Assembly (NCBI RefSeq): GCF_000218485.1
Contig: NZ_AFPB01000068.1
Span: forward strand, 1-54,964
From: Aquimarina agarivorans
GTDB taxonomy: Bacteria; Bacteroidota; Bacteroidia; Flavobacteriales; Flavobacteriaceae
Length of the DNA stretch: 54,964 nucleotides
Direction of reading: 5' to 3'
Position 1 is the stretch's first letter. Every line of letters starts with the position of its first letter. The translations under genes were made by a program, and so were the position numbers. The notes beneath the pieces were generated by a model. That model was not told where the DNA came from and ran no database searches. It worked only from the letters and a program-made list of their open reading frames with translations. Positions 26,816 through 36,623 of this stretch are shown here, one piece after another.

Positions 26816-29221
26816 CTATTTTTTTAAAATTTTATTTCCAAAATAATAAGTGCTCAGTGTTGTAAAAACAACAATACTAATAGAACTCAAGGGCATTAAT
26901 ATGGCTGCAACAATAGGCTTTAAATGTCCTGTAACAGCAAATGAAAGCCCGATTAAGTTATAAAATAGGGACAGTATAAAACTCCATTTAATAATTTGTG
27001 TTCCTTTATTTGAAAGTTTAAAAAACTGTGGAATATTCTTAAATTTCGAGGCATCCAAAATACCATCACAAGCTGGAGAAAATACATTTACATTTTCTGA
27101 AATGGCAATGCCTATATCACTTTGTTTAATCGCTCCAGCATCGTTTAAGCCATCTCCTATCATCATCACATTTTTACCCTGTGCTTGTAATTTTTTAATA
27201 AAATTGAGTTTATCTTCTGGTTTTTGATTGAAAAACAATTTGGTATTTGTAGGGACTAATTTTTCTAAAGTTGATTTTTCTCCAGCATTATCTCCAGAGA
27301 GCACCATTACCTCTTTGGTTTGCGATAAGCTTTTAAATACTTCGGTTATTTCTTTTCGATATTCATTATGGAAAACATAAAAGCCTTTATAGTGGTTATT
27401 ACTACTGATATGAACGGTGGTTTTTGAAGGACTTTTTTCGTTTGATTTGGCAAGTATTTCTTCTTTGGTAACAAAAGCATAACTTCCTGCTTTAATTGTA
27501 TGTGAGCTAGCTGTGGCTTTGACTCCTTCACCTATGCGTTCTGAAAAATCGTCTAAAGTACTAATGTTATTTTTTTCTAAAATAGCATATAACGATCGAC
27601 TTAATGGGTGATTTGAAACTCTTAGTGTACTGTATAGTAATTGCTCTTCATCCGCAGTTAACGGGATTCCTTCGTAAGTAATTATATTATTATGGTTATG
27701 TGTTAGTGTTCCTGTTTTATCAAAAACCACCGTGTCGACCAAAGCCATTTTTTCGAGTACGTTTGCTTCTTTTAGGTAGTACTTTTCTTTACCAAAAAAA
27801 CGTAATAAATTCCCTAAAGTAAATGGTGCAGCAAGTGCTATAGCGCAAGGACAAGCTACAATGAGTACTGCTGTAAATACATTTAATGCCTTACTAGGAT
27901 CGTAAACCAACCAAAAAATACAAGCTAAAAAAGCAATACTTAAAATTCCAACTGTAAAACGTTTGCTTATACTATCCGTAATAGTTTCAAAAGGAGTTTG
28001 TTGTTGATTGTTAAATACATCTTTACTCCATAATTGAGTTAAATAACTTAGCTCTACAGGTTTAAGGACTTTTAATTCAATAATCCCTGCTTGTTGTTTC
28101 CCGCCAGCAAAGACTTTATCTCCTGATATTTTAGTAACAGGAATAGCTTCACCAGTTACAAAGCTGTAATCAATAAGACCGTTTCCTTTTAATAAAATAG
28201 CGTCTACAGGAATTAGCTCGGAATTACGGATTATAATTCGATCGCCTTTTTTGAGTTCGTAAACTGGTGTTTGCTCTTCCGTTTTTTTAGCTGTAGCTGA
28301 ATTAATAATCCGAGTAATCGCTATTGGGAAATAGGATTTATAATCTCTTTCAAAAGACAAAAAGGAATAGGTTTTTTGCTGAAAAAATTTACCTAATAAC
28401 AAAAAGAAAACTAAGCCTGAAAGACTATCAAAAAAGCCAGTTCCCCAATCCATTACAATTTCTAAAGTTGAACGGATAAACAGTACCGAGATACCCAGTG
28501 CTATAGGAATATTAATATTCAATATTTTAGAGCGTAGACCTTTAATAGCGCTAACAAAATAGTCGCGACTACTATAAAAAACTACGGGCAGCGAAAAAGC
28601 AAACATTAACCAACGGAAAACGTGTTTGAATTTTTCTAACCAAAATTCAGTAACCTCAAAATACTCGGGAAAAGAAAGAAACATAATATTTCCAAAAGCG
28701 AAACCTGCAACTCCTAATTTGTAAATTAAAGAGTAGTCTTTGGCACTTGATTTAGCATTAAAATTTTCTAAAGAAATATAAGGTTCGTAACCAATCTTAC
28801 ACAAGAGTAGTACTACTTTTTTTAAATCTAAAACATCGGAATCAAAAGTAATCCGTACTGTTTTTTCAGGGAAATTTACTTGTGATGTTTTTATGTTTGA
28901 ATTTAACTTGTTTAGGTTTTCCAATACCCAAATACAAGAACTACAATGTATTGATGGAATTAAAAAAGAAGCAATTTGTGTGTTTTGCTCATCAAATTCT
29001 AGAAATTTTGTAGCAATTTCTTTATTGTCTAAAAAGTCAAATTTCCCTTCAATTTGTAATGGACTAATTCCAGGAGTTTGCTCTAAATCGTAGTAATAGG
29101 ATAAGTCGTTATCATTTAAAATATCAAAAACCGTTTTGCAGCCGTGACAACAAAAATTCTTTTGTTGATGCGCTATTACATTGTCTAAACAAGGGTCTCC
29201 ACAGTGAAAACAGGTTTCCAT
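26816..29221 (-). CDS. ccoI: CcoI/FixI copper-transporting P-type ATPase
   Basis: The 801-residue P1B ATPase has an N-terminal cysteine-rich zinc-ribbon-like segment (CFHCGDPC and FCCHGC), an HMA domain with HCSSC (about residue 92), eight helices, the ion motif CPC in VACPCAIALAAPF, the phosphorylation site DKTGTLTHN and the hinge MIGDGLNDAGA. The N-terminal layout is typical of CcoI, which moves copper for the CuB centre of cbb3 oxidase. It is the first gene of a three-gene transcript behind its own FNR-type box. Confidence 0.92.
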   Translation of the reverse strand: METCFHCGDPCLDNVIAHQQKNFCCHGCKTVFDILNDNDLSYYYDLEQTPGISPLQIEGKFDFLDNKEIATKFLEFDEQNTQIASFLIPSIHCSSCIWVLENLNKLNSNIKTSQVNFPEKTVRITFDSDVLDLKKVVLLLCKIGYEPYISLENFNAKSSAKDYSLIYKLGVAGFAFGNIMFLSFPEYFEVTEFWLEKFKHVFRWLMFAFSLPVVFYSSRDYFVSAIKGLRSKILNINIPIALGISVLFIRSTLEIVMDWGTGFFDSLSGLVFFLLLGKFFQQKTYSFLSFERDYKSYFPIAITRIINSATAKKTEEQTPVYELKKGDRIIIRNSELIPVDAILLKGNGLIDYSFVTGEAIPVTKISGDKVFAGGKQQAGIIELKVLKPVELSYLTQLWSKDVFNNQQQTPFETITDSISKRFTVGILSIAFLACIFWLVYDPSKALNVFTAVLIVACPCAIALAAPFTLGNLLRFFGKEKYYLKEANVLEKMALVDTVVFDKTGTLTHNHNNIITYEGIPLTADEEQLLYSTLRVSNHPLSRSLYAILEKNNISTLDDFSERIGEGVKATASSHTIKAGSYAFVTKEEILAKSNEKSPSKTTVHISSNNHYKGFYVFHNEYRKEITEVFKSLSQTKEVMVLSGDNAGEKSTLEKLVPTNTKLFFNQKPEDKLNFIKKLQAQGKNVMMIGDGLNDAGAIKQSDIGIAISENVNVFSPACDGILDASKFKNIPQFFKLSNKGTQIIKWSFILSLFYNLIGLSFAVTGHLKPIVAAILMPLSSISIVVFTTLSTYYFGNKILKK

Positions 29222-29251
29222 ATTATACTAATTTGCTCTATATACCTCGAA

Positions 29252-29294
29252 CAAATTTGGTCTTTATGGATGTTTTAAAATATGATATTTATCA
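29252..29294 (-). promoter_or_regulatory. FNR-type box and -7 element for the ccoI operon
   Basis: TGATATTTATCA at 29283-29294 is identical to the box of the cbb3 operon. CAAATTTG (7 of 8 to TAnnTTTG) lies at 29259-29252 on the minus strand, 29.5 bases from the centre. The ATG is at 29221. Confidence 0.65.
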
Positions 29295-30071
29295 GGTTTT
29301 AAAAAAGTAAAGCAAGAAAGATACAAAGGGATATTATTTATATCGCCTTTCAGATTTTGGACAAATAGACTTAGGTAAACTGATCATTACTTCTATTCCT
29401 TTGGATAGAGAAAATATGGAAGAGTATTTTAGTAAATAAATAAAACTATCAAGGTTAGTTGGTTTATGGTTAATTCAGTATTACAGAAGAATTTTGATAC
29501 TGAATATTTTTCTATTTTGTTTACTAATAGAGTACATTACTACCAAATTTATTGGGTAGTCCATTATGTTATTCAAGTAGTAATAAGTATATAATTCTAT
29601 TGTAGTTGTATGTATTCATCATTACATACAACTGATACAACTCAACACAGATAGTTGTATGTAAAACATTTAGTTACTTTGACGCACTTTCTTTTCTAAT
29701 GCAATATGTTGAACTAAACCTCCTTACCAGTCGTGAGCTTTTTACTACCTTGAAAGGTCAAATATTAAAATTTGTTATTATGATTTCAAAAAAAAGTAAC
29801 ACTAGTTGATGAAGCTTTAGCTAAAGTACCTCATTTTAAAGAATTACACGATAGATTACTTCGAGATTTTACCTTGATGAACCCTTTATTATTAGTTGAG
29901 AAAGTTTTCAGAATTATTTGAAAATAAATGGAGTTGACAATATAGAAAAACAAGTTGTAAAAATCAGTACAATTGAATTAATCTTGTTTAATTATTTGCA
30001 CAAATATTTATTCAATACCCAAAAACTAATCTCCCGTCATTTTTAATCCAGTTTTCGTCATATAATTCCTT
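29295..30071. other. Gene-poor junction with short coding remnants and hairpins
   Basis: No intact gene was found here. A frame without a start codon at about 29326-29438 reads YRLSDFGQIDLGKLIITSIP and ends EEYFSK; it may be the tail of a lost gene. A second candidate, ATG 29699 to TGA 29921, reads MQYVELNLLTSRELFTTLK and, after removing one A from a run of eight near 29790, DEALAKVPHFKELHDRLL to VFRII (about 73 residues); I do not recognise it. A 9-bp stem (29473-29481 with 29497-29505) is followed by a T-rich stretch. The stretch lies between the oxidase block and the siderophore island and could mark an old insertion boundary. Confidence 0.45.
29604..29663. repeat. Three copies of AGTTGTATGTA in + - + order
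   Basis: AGTTGTATGTA occurs at 29604-29614 and 29653-29663, and its exact reverse complement at 29623-29633. The first two copies form an 11-bp perfect hairpin with an eight-base loop. A partial fourth copy (ATACAACT) lies near 29636. This may be an operator group or the end of a lost mobile element; no transposase is nearby. Confidence 0.65.
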
Positions 30072-30114
30072 TTTATCTAATCTAAATTTGTAAAAACTTA
30101 TTTAGATTAAATAA
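30072..30114 (+). promoter_or_regulatory. Siderophore operon promoter with two operator copies
   Basis: The -7 element TAAATTTG (8 of 8) lies at 30083-30090. TTATTTA-GAT-TAAATAA, a perfect 7-3-7 palindrome, lies at 30098-30114, covering the expected start point. A related inverted copy, TTATCTA-ATC-TAAAT, at 30073-30087 overlaps the -7 element. A close variant stands upstream of the TonB receptor gene at 42183. Position over the promoter suggests repression, most simply by an iron-loaded Fur- or DtxR-type protein (inference). Confidence 0.6.
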
Positions 30115-30121
30115 AAACAAA

Positions 30122-31627
30122 ATGCTAACACAGCCTCAAACTATTCTTAAAGAAGCAACTACAATTGATGCTTTTTTTGGTACAGCCTCTAAAGAGGTTT
30201 ACAATAAGTACATCGAAAAAACTACCCGCTGTATAGACTCATTTCTTGAAAACAACAATTTTTATAGTGGTGAAACACCGTCCAATCTTCGGTCAAAGGG
30301 AAAAATGATTAAAGCTGAAGCAGAAATAGCTTTAAGTTTGGATGAAGCTCTTAGTGAAATAAAGGAATTGTACTTAGATCATGCTATTTCTTTTCATAAT
30401 CCCAATTACGTAGCACATTTAAATTGTCCAGTTCTCATTCCAGCATTAGTTGGTGATATGATTGCTTCAGCAGTAAATACAGCTGTTGAAACATGGGATC
30501 AGAGTACTTCAGCTACTTTAATTGAGCAAGAAATGATTCGGTGGATAAATACTATTATAGGTTATGATTGCCATGCTGATGGGGTTTTTACAAGTGGAGG
30601 AACACAATCTAATTTCATGGCACTATTAATGGCAAGAGATCATTATGCATATAAAAATTATGGGATAAATATTAAACAAAATGGATGGTCAGAAGTAGTA
30701 AGTAAATTCAGAATATTTTGCTCAGAGAAAGCACATTTTAGCATGAAGAAAAATGCAGCTTTATTAGGAATGGGATATGATGCCGTTATTCCTGTAAAAA
30801 CTGATGAAAGAATGAAAATGGATGCTTCTTCTCTAGTTTTTGAAATTGAAAGAGAAAAACAAAAAGGGAATATCCCCATAGCCATAGTTGCTACGGTAGG
30901 AACTACTGATTTTGGAAGTTTTGATCCTATTCAAGTCATAAGCAAAATAGCTAAGGAAGAAGATGTTTGGTTTCATATCGATGGGGCTTATGGAGGTTGT
31001 TATAAATTAACTGAAACTCATAAAAAAGTTTTAGAAGGCATGGAATTTGCTGATTCCATAACCGTAGACTTTCATAAAACTTTCTTTCAACCCGTATGTT
31101 CTAGTGCCTTTTTAGCTAAAAATAAACAGTATTTTCAATATGTTTCATATTACGCAGATTATTTAAACCCGTTAGAAAACAGGAATGATAAATGTCCTGA
31201 TCTTATTGAAAAATCAATACAAACCACAAGGAGATTTGATGCTTTAAAGTTATGGTTTACTTTAAAAATGACTAGCGAAAGTACTTTAGCTTCATATTTA
31301 GAAAAAGTACACTTTTTAGCCTTGGATTTATACCATAGTTTGAAAGATGATCCTTGTTTTGAATTAATTCACAAACCAGAGCTAAGTACACTTGTTTTTC
31401 GATATAAAGTACATGGTATTCATGATGATCAATTGCAAGATACCGTAAACCTATATATTAAAAACACACTTTTTAAAACAGGTCAAGCTTCTGTAGCAAG
31501 CACTAAATATGAAGGAAAAATATTTCTGAAATTCACACTCCTTAACCCTTCATCTACCATTCAAGACCTTTTAAATATTATAGGTATGATCAAAGAAAAA
31601 GGCAAAGAATACAGAACCTCAAACTAA
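30122..31627 (+). CDS. PLP-dependent group II decarboxylase, probably making the siderophore diamine
   Basis: The 501-residue enzyme is a fold-type I PLP decarboxylase: FTSGGTQSNFMALLMARD, SEKAHFSMKKNAALLGMG, ATVGTTDFGSFDPI, HIDGAYGG and the PLP lysine in TVDFHKTFFQPV. It resembles the DesA group (lysine decarboxylase for desferrioxamine) and 2,4-diaminobutyrate decarboxylases. As the first gene of a hydroxamate NIS cluster it would supply cadaverine or putrescine; sequence alone does not separate lysine from ornithine. It is followed by the N-hydroxylase after 15 bases. Confidence 0.85.
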   Translation: MLTQPQTILKEATTIDAFFGTASKEVYNKYIEKTTRCIDSFLENNNFYSGETPSNLRSKGKMIKAEAEIALSLDEALSEIKELYLDHAISFHNPNYVAHLNCPVLIPALVGDMIASAVNTAVETWDQSTSATLIEQEMIRWINTIIGYDCHADGVFTSGGTQSNFMALLMARDHYAYKNYGINIKQNGWSEVVSKFRIFCSEKAHFSMKKNAALLGMGYDAVIPVKTDERMKMDASSLVFEIEREKQKGNIPIAIVATVGTTDFGSFDPIQVISKIAKEEDVWFHIDGAYGGCYKLTETHKKVLEGMEFADSITVDFHKTFFQPVCSSAFLAKNKQYFQYVSYYADYLNPLENRNDKCPDLIEKSIQTTRRFDALKLWFTLKMTSESTLASYLEKVHFLALDLYHSLKDDPCFELIHKPELSTLVFRYKVHGIHDDQLQDTVNLYIKNTLFKTGQASVASTKYEGKIFLKFTLLNPSSTIQDLLNIIGMIKEKGKEYRTSN

Positions 31628-31642
31628 AGAAAGACATAAACG

Positions 31643-32974
31643 ATGGAAATAAATAAAAATGAAATATTAGATTTTGTTGCCGTAGGCGTAGGTCCTTTTA
31701 ACTTAGGCTTGGCTTGCTTAACAGAGCCTATAGAAAATCTAAAGGGTATTTTTTTAGATAAAAGCGAACGTTTCAATTGGCATCCAGGAATGTTAATGGA
31801 ATACACTACATTACAGATTCCCTTTATGGCAGATTTAGTAACACTAGCTGATCCTACAAATCCTTATAGTCTTCTAAATTACATAAAACAACAAGGGAGA
31901 ATTTATTCTTTTTACATCAAAGAAAACTTTCTTTTACTGCGTAACGAGTATAATCAGTATTGCCAATGGGTAGTTAAAAATCTATCAAATATTCAATTTC
32001 AAACAGAGGTCAAAGAAATTGTATACAATGAAAATGGCGCATACTATGAGGTAATCGTTTCTAATACAAAAACTGCTGAAAAAAGTATTTTTAAAACGAA
32101 AAAAATTGTATTAGGTACAGGTACACAACCCTGTATTCCAGAATGTTGTGAAAATTTGAAGAAAACAGCAGTTCATTCTTCATCTTATTTGAAAAATAAG
32201 AAACAATTACAACAAAAAAAGTCCATTACCATTGTAGGAAGTGGTCAAAGTGCGGCTGAAATTTTTTACGACCTCTTACAAGATATTGATGTGTATGGTT
32301 ATGAATTAAATTGGATTACGCGTTCCTCTCGTTTTTTTCCAATGGAATATGCTAAGCTTACGCTAGAAATGACTTCTCCTGAGTATGTAGACTATTTTTA
32401 CAATTTACCTGCTAACAAAAGAGATCAATTAAACAAAAGTCAGAAGAATTTATATAAAGGAATCAATGAAGATTTAATAGGTGAAATTTTTGACCTTATG
32501 TATGCTAAAAGATTAATAAGTGATGTAAAAATTAATCTCCGTACAAATTCAGAATTGAAAAAAGCAGATTACGATCCTGCATTAGAAAGCTTTTACCTGG
32601 AATTACATCAGACAGAACAAGACAAATATTACCAATATAAAACAGAAGGTTTAGTTTTAGCTACAGGCTATGCTTACCAGCAACCCCATTGCATAAGTAG
32701 TATTTTAGATCGAATTAAATGGGACGATCAAGGTAGGTATGATGTGAACCGTAATTACAGTATTGATGTAGAAGGAAATGAAATTTTTGTACAAAATGCA
32801 GAATTACACACCCATGGATTTATTACTCCCGATTTAGGAATGGCATGTTATCGCAACTCCTACATTATTAAAGAAATAACAGGGAGAGATCATTACGCTA
32901 TAGAAAAGCGTATTGCTTTCCAACAATTTGGAGTAACCGAAGAAGAAGAAATTAAAATACCACAATCTCTTTAA
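31643..32974 (+). CDS. Diamine/lysine N6-hydroxylase (SidA/IucD/PvdA family)
   Basis: The 443-residue flavin monooxygenase has an FAD site GVGPFNLGLACL at the start, FNWHPGMLMEYTTLQIPFMADL (substrate loop), the NADPH site IVGSGQSAAEIFYDLL (about residue 195), ATGYAYQQP, and the C-terminal HTHGFITPDLGM. These enzymes hydroxylate the terminal amine of lysine, ornithine, cadaverine or putrescine, the first step toward a hydroxamate. Its stop overlaps the start of the exporter gene (TAATG), which implies translational coupling. Confidence 0.92.
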   Translation: MEINKNEILDFVAVGVGPFNLGLACLTEPIENLKGIFLDKSERFNWHPGMLMEYTTLQIPFMADLVTLADPTNPYSLLNYIKQQGRIYSFYIKENFLLLRNEYNQYCQWVVKNLSNIQFQTEVKEIVYNENGAYYEVIVSNTKTAEKSIFKTKKIVLGTGTQPCIPECCENLKKTAVHSSSYLKNKKQLQQKKSITIVGSGQSAAEIFYDLLQDIDVYGYELNWITRSSRFFPMEYAKLTLEMTSPEYVDYFYNLPANKRDQLNKSQKNLYKGINEDLIGEIFDLMYAKRLISDVKINLRTNSELKKADYDPALESFYLELHQTEQDKYYQYKTEGLVLATGYAYQQPHCISSILDRIKWDDQGRYDVNRNYSIDVEGNEIFVQNAELHTHGFITPDLGMACYRNSYIIKEITGRDHYAIEKRIAFQQFGVTEEEEIKIPQSL

Positions 32975-34167
32975 TGAAAAAACTACTTATCATAATGACC
33001 TTAGTAGCTGTAGTGAGTGATTACTTATTGCATCCTTTTTACCCCCAGTTTTTTGAGGCTCGTTTTGGCATCACCGATCCTAAACATGTAGGTTATTACT
33101 TTGGGGCTATTTGTTTTATGGTCATGATTGCTTTTCCTTTTTGGGCATACGTTTCTAAAAAAGTAGCAGAGTTACATATTTTAATCTATACACAATTCAT
33201 TGCAGGACTTTTAGCACTATACTGTTTCTGGACTACTTCTTATATTAATTTTTGGACGGTATCACTAATCATGATTCTCTTCAAAGGAAGTTATTTATTA
33301 GTCTACCCTTATATTTTAAAAATAATTACTAAAGAAGAACATCCTTCCACAATTGGTCTTTTATCAGTCGTAGTTCACTTAGGTGGAATTTTTGGAGCTG
33401 TAATTGGTGGACTTACAGTTGATCTAATTGATGCGAGTAATATTTTTTTGTTTATGGCTTTAGGTGATTTTATTCAAATGGGAATGAGTGCTTATTTGCT
33501 AAAAAGTAAACGTTACAATACCAACATAATAGTAGAAGAAACAAAGACGGATACTGATCAAAAATTAATGCCTAAAGGCTTCATTCTAAAAGTGGGTTTA
33601 ATTACGATGATTTTGTATTTCAGTGACTTCTTAATTCGTCCTTTCTTTTCCAGGTATTGGGAAAGCATTTCAGCATTAGATAGTAAGCTAATTTCAGGAC
33701 TTATCTATGCCATACCTGGTTTTGTAGCATTAATCGCTTTATGGATAAATAATAGAAACCAATCTAAAAAACATCGTATTGTATCTGTATTGCTTTTAGG
33801 AGTTATTGGATTGATTTTTCAAGGAATTCCGACCGAAGCTACCGTAATTATTGGACGTTTAATTTATGGATGGGCTATTTTTCAAGGAGTAGTACAATTT
33901 GATGTATTACTCTTTGAAGTAAGTACTCCTGAATCTTATGCTTTAGACTACAGTAAAGTACATTTTTGCCAAAGTTTCGGAGTCCTAATAGCTTCTTTTT
34001 CTGTAGGAATTTTGGTCGAAAACCAAGGGTTGAAAATTCCTTTTTTAATTGCAATTATAGGATTTCTATTAACTACACTGGTATATATACTTCTCTTTAA
34101 AGTAAAATTAAGTGTTTTTACAAGCAAGAAGAGTCTATCCTTTATAAAAAAACTTCCTAATAACTAG
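32974..34167 (+). CDS. MFS transporter, probable siderophore exporter
   Basis: The 397-residue protein has 12 predicted membrane helices, with a short loop between helices 2 and 3 (FWAYVSKKVAELHI) and a central charged loop (KRYNTNIIVEETKTDTDQK). The place inside the biosynthetic operon, after the N-hydroxylase and before the synthetases, suggests siderophore export, like AlcS in the alcaligin cluster. Uptake is not excluded because some NIS clusters carry an MFS importer. Confidence 0.8.
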   Translation: MKKLLIIMTLVAVVSDYLLHPFYPQFFEARFGITDPKHVGYYFGAICFMVMIAFPFWAYVSKKVAELHILIYTQFIAGLLALYCFWTTSYINFWTVSLIMILFKGSYLLVYPYILKIITKEEHPSTIGLLSVVVHLGGIFGAVIGGLTVDLIDASNIFLFMALGDFIQMGMSAYLLKSKRYNTNIIVEETKTDTDQKLMPKGFILKVGLITMILYFSDFLIRPFFSRYWESISALDSKLISGLIYAIPGFVALIALWINNRNQSKKHRIVSVLLLGVIGLIFQGIPTEATVIIGRLIYGWAIFQGVVQFDVLLFEVSTPESYALDYSKVHFCQSFGVLIASFSVGILVENQGLKIPFLIAIIGFLLTTLVYILLFKVKLSVFTSKKSLSFIKKLPNN

Positions 34168-34181
34168 TGAAAAACGTATAA

Positions 34182-36611
34182 ATGAAAGAACAAGCGCATA
34201 TCATATATAATCAGTCTGTAAAGGAGTTTGGAAACTTAAGTATTCGTGCTTTTAATGTTGCGACAGATAGTGAAATGCTTCTCGATTGGGTGAATCGGGA
34301 TTATGCTGTTTTCTGGGGAATGCAAAATGCTACACTAGTAACAGTAGAAAAAGAATATAAATCATTCACACAGCGAAAGCATTATGATGTTTTTGTAGGC
34401 ATCTACAAAGATCACCCTGCTTTTGTTTTAGAGCGTTATAATCCGAACTTCGATATAATCAATGATTACTATACACCTCAACAAGGAGATTGCGGAATTC
34501 ATGTAATCGTTGCACCACCTTCCAGTAAAAAAACGCCCAATTTTACCTGGCATCTATTTTCATTTATAATGGATTTTGTTTTTCAAAACCCTCTAATCAC
34601 ACGGATTTTGGTTGAACCCGATATTCGGAATAAAAAGATGTTTGCGTTGTGCCAACGTATCGGCTTTCAACTGGATAAAGTTGTTGAGCTTCCTCATAAA
34701 ACAGCACAATTGGCTTTTTTGGAAAAAACTCAGTATCAAAAACTAAAAAAAATATCTAAATTAAATAAACGAAGCACTATGAATACATTAGATAATTCGG
34801 TTTCGCCACAGCAATCTATAGCTCATTTACAACCTAAAGTTTGGGAAAGGGTAAATAGCGCTTTAATTAAAAAGTCAATCTGCGAATTTAGTCATGAATT
34901 GCTTATTACACCAATCAAAACTAAAGTATTAGCTAATGGCTGGAATAGCTATAGTTTACAAGCTGATCACTCTGGTACAACTTATACATTTAAAGCAAAA
35001 CCATTAGCACTTCGGCATCTTTTAATCAAAACAAATTCAATAAAAAAGCAAGTATCAGGAATTGAGGAGAAATTAGACGCTATTGTTTTTATTAAAGAAT
35101 TTAAAAAACAATTAGGTATCGATGCTAAAAAAATGCCTGTTTATTTAGAAGAAATCATTAGTACACTTTACGGTAGTGCCTTTAAAATTAGTAAAGGAAA
35201 CCCTGAAGTATCAGAATTAGCTCATGCCGATTTTCAAACTATAGAACAGTCCATGACCGAAGGTCATCCGGGATTCATTGCTAATAACGGACGTATTGGT
35301 TTTGATAGTAGTGACTACCGATCGTATGCTCCCGAAGCGGGAAACACATTTCATATTATATGGCTAGCAGGTCATAAGAGTCAGGCGGTATATGCTTCTT
35401 TAGAAGATTTACCTTATGACACTCTTATAAAACAAGAACTAGACGCAAATACGATTGATGCTTTTAATACAGTATTGAAAAATAAGGGCTTAAATCCTGA
35501 AGATTATTTATTTATACCGATGCATCCTTGGCAGTGGTTTAATAAGCTGGCTAATATTTTTTCACCAGAAATTGCCACTCAAAATTTAATTTGCTTAGGC
35601 TATGGACCTGATCAATATATGGCACAGCAATCTATACGTACGTTATTCAACACTTCCTTCCCTACCAAATTCTACACAAAAACAGCCTTGTCTATTTTAA
35701 ATATGGGCTTTATGAGAGGTTTACCACTTTACTATTTAGGTACTGCTCCCAAAATGGCTGTTTGGTTAGAAGCACTATTGTACTCTGATCCGTTTATACA
35801 AGAAACAGGATTTAGAATGCTCAGTGAAGTCGCCTCTGTAAGTTATGTAAATCCTTATTTTGAAGAATTTGGCGTACATAATGATTATAACAAAATGTTA
35901 GCTTCGTTGTGGAGAGAAAGCCCTATTTCTGCTATTAACGAAAATGAAAAGCCAGTCACTATGGCTTCGTTTTTACATATTGATGATAAAGGAAATGCTT
36001 TGTTGCCTGAATTTATTAAAACTTCTGGACTATCAACAGAGGACTGGTTACGCAACTATTTTAAAGCCTACTTAAGCCCTTTATTGCATTGTTTTTATCA
36101 TTTTGACTTGGTATTTATGCCACATGGTGAAAATATAATTATAGTAATGGAAAATAATATTCCTGTTAAAATTTTACTTAAAGATATTACGGAAGAAGCC
36201 TGTATTTTAAGTGCAGAAGTAAGCTTACCACCTCACTTAAAACGGATGTATGCTGAAGTACCTGAAGATGTAAAATTACTATCCATTTTTACAGATATTT
36301 TTGATGGGTTCTTTCGTTTTATGTCGTCTATTTTAGAAGAGCATCTTAATTTTTCAGAAGATAAATTTTGGGAATTAGTAGCATCAACAATACATGAATA
36401 TCAAAATCGCTACCCTGAACATAAGACCAAGTTTGCGCAGTACGATTTATTTGCTCCAGACTTTCATCTTTCGTGTCTTAATAGGCTTCAGCTAAATGAC
36501 AATAAGCAAATGATAGATTTAGATGATCCTGTGGCTTTATTACAATTTGCAGGAATATTAAGAAACCCTATTGCTACTTTCAAAAAAGAAAATGCTGTAC
36601 AATCTATTTAA
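34182..36611 (+). CDS. GNAT acyltransferase fused to an IucA/IucC-type NIS siderophore synthetase
   Basis: The 809-residue protein has an AlcB/IucB-type GNAT domain (1 to about 190; DYAVFWGMQNA, GDCGIHVIVAPP, LVEPDIRNKKMF) and an IucA/IucC synthetase (about 210-800; EGHPGFIANNGRIGF, HPWQWFNKL, SIRTLFNTSFPTKFYTKTALSI, LSPLLHCFYHFDLVFMPHGEN and a FhuF-like tail CLNRLQL). The GNAT part would succinylate or acetylate the hydroxylamine; the synthetase activates a carboxylate with ATP and condenses it with the amine. In desferrioxamine and bisucaberin pathways these are separate proteins (DesC, DesD). The gene is intact and 14 bases after the exporter. Confidence 0.92.
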   Translation: MKEQAHIIYNQSVKEFGNLSIRAFNVATDSEMLLDWVNRDYAVFWGMQNATLVTVEKEYKSFTQRKHYDVFVGIYKDHPAFVLERYNPNFDIINDYYTPQQGDCGIHVIVAPPSSKKTPNFTWHLFSFIMDFVFQNPLITRILVEPDIRNKKMFALCQRIGFQLDKVVELPHKTAQLAFLEKTQYQKLKKISKLNKRSTMNTLDNSVSPQQSIAHLQPKVWERVNSALIKKSICEFSHELLITPIKTKVLANGWNSYSLQADHSGTTYTFKAKPLALRHLLIKTNSIKKQVSGIEEKLDAIVFIKEFKKQLGIDAKKMPVYLEEIISTLYGSAFKISKGNPEVSELAHADFQTIEQSMTEGHPGFIANNGRIGFDSSDYRSYAPEAGNTFHIIWLAGHKSQAVYASLEDLPYDTLIKQELDANTIDAFNTVLKNKGLNPEDYLFIPMHPWQWFNKLANIFSPEIATQNLICLGYGPDQYMAQQSIRTLFNTSFPTKFYTKTALSILNMGFMRGLPLYYLGTAPKMAVWLEALLYSDPFIQETGFRMLSEVASVSYVNPYFEEFGVHNDYNKMLASLWRESPISAINENEKPVTMASFLHIDDKGNALLPEFIKTSGLSTEDWLRNYFKAYLSPLLHCFYHFDLVFMPHGENIIIVMENNIPVKILLKDITEEACILSAEVSLPPHLKRMYAEVPEDVKLLSIFTDIFDGFFRFMSSILEEHLNFSEDKFWELVASTIHEYQNRYPEHKTKFAQYDLFAPDFHLSCLNRLQLNDNKQMIDLDDPVALLQFAGILRNPIATFKKENAVQSI

Positions 36612-36623
36612 AAACAACATGTA

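Noticed and set aside
29699..29921. Possible small gene (MQYVELNLL...) in the junction
   Set aside because: It needs a frame repair, has no recognised family and no -7 element at a suitable distance, so it is only mentioned in the junction entry.
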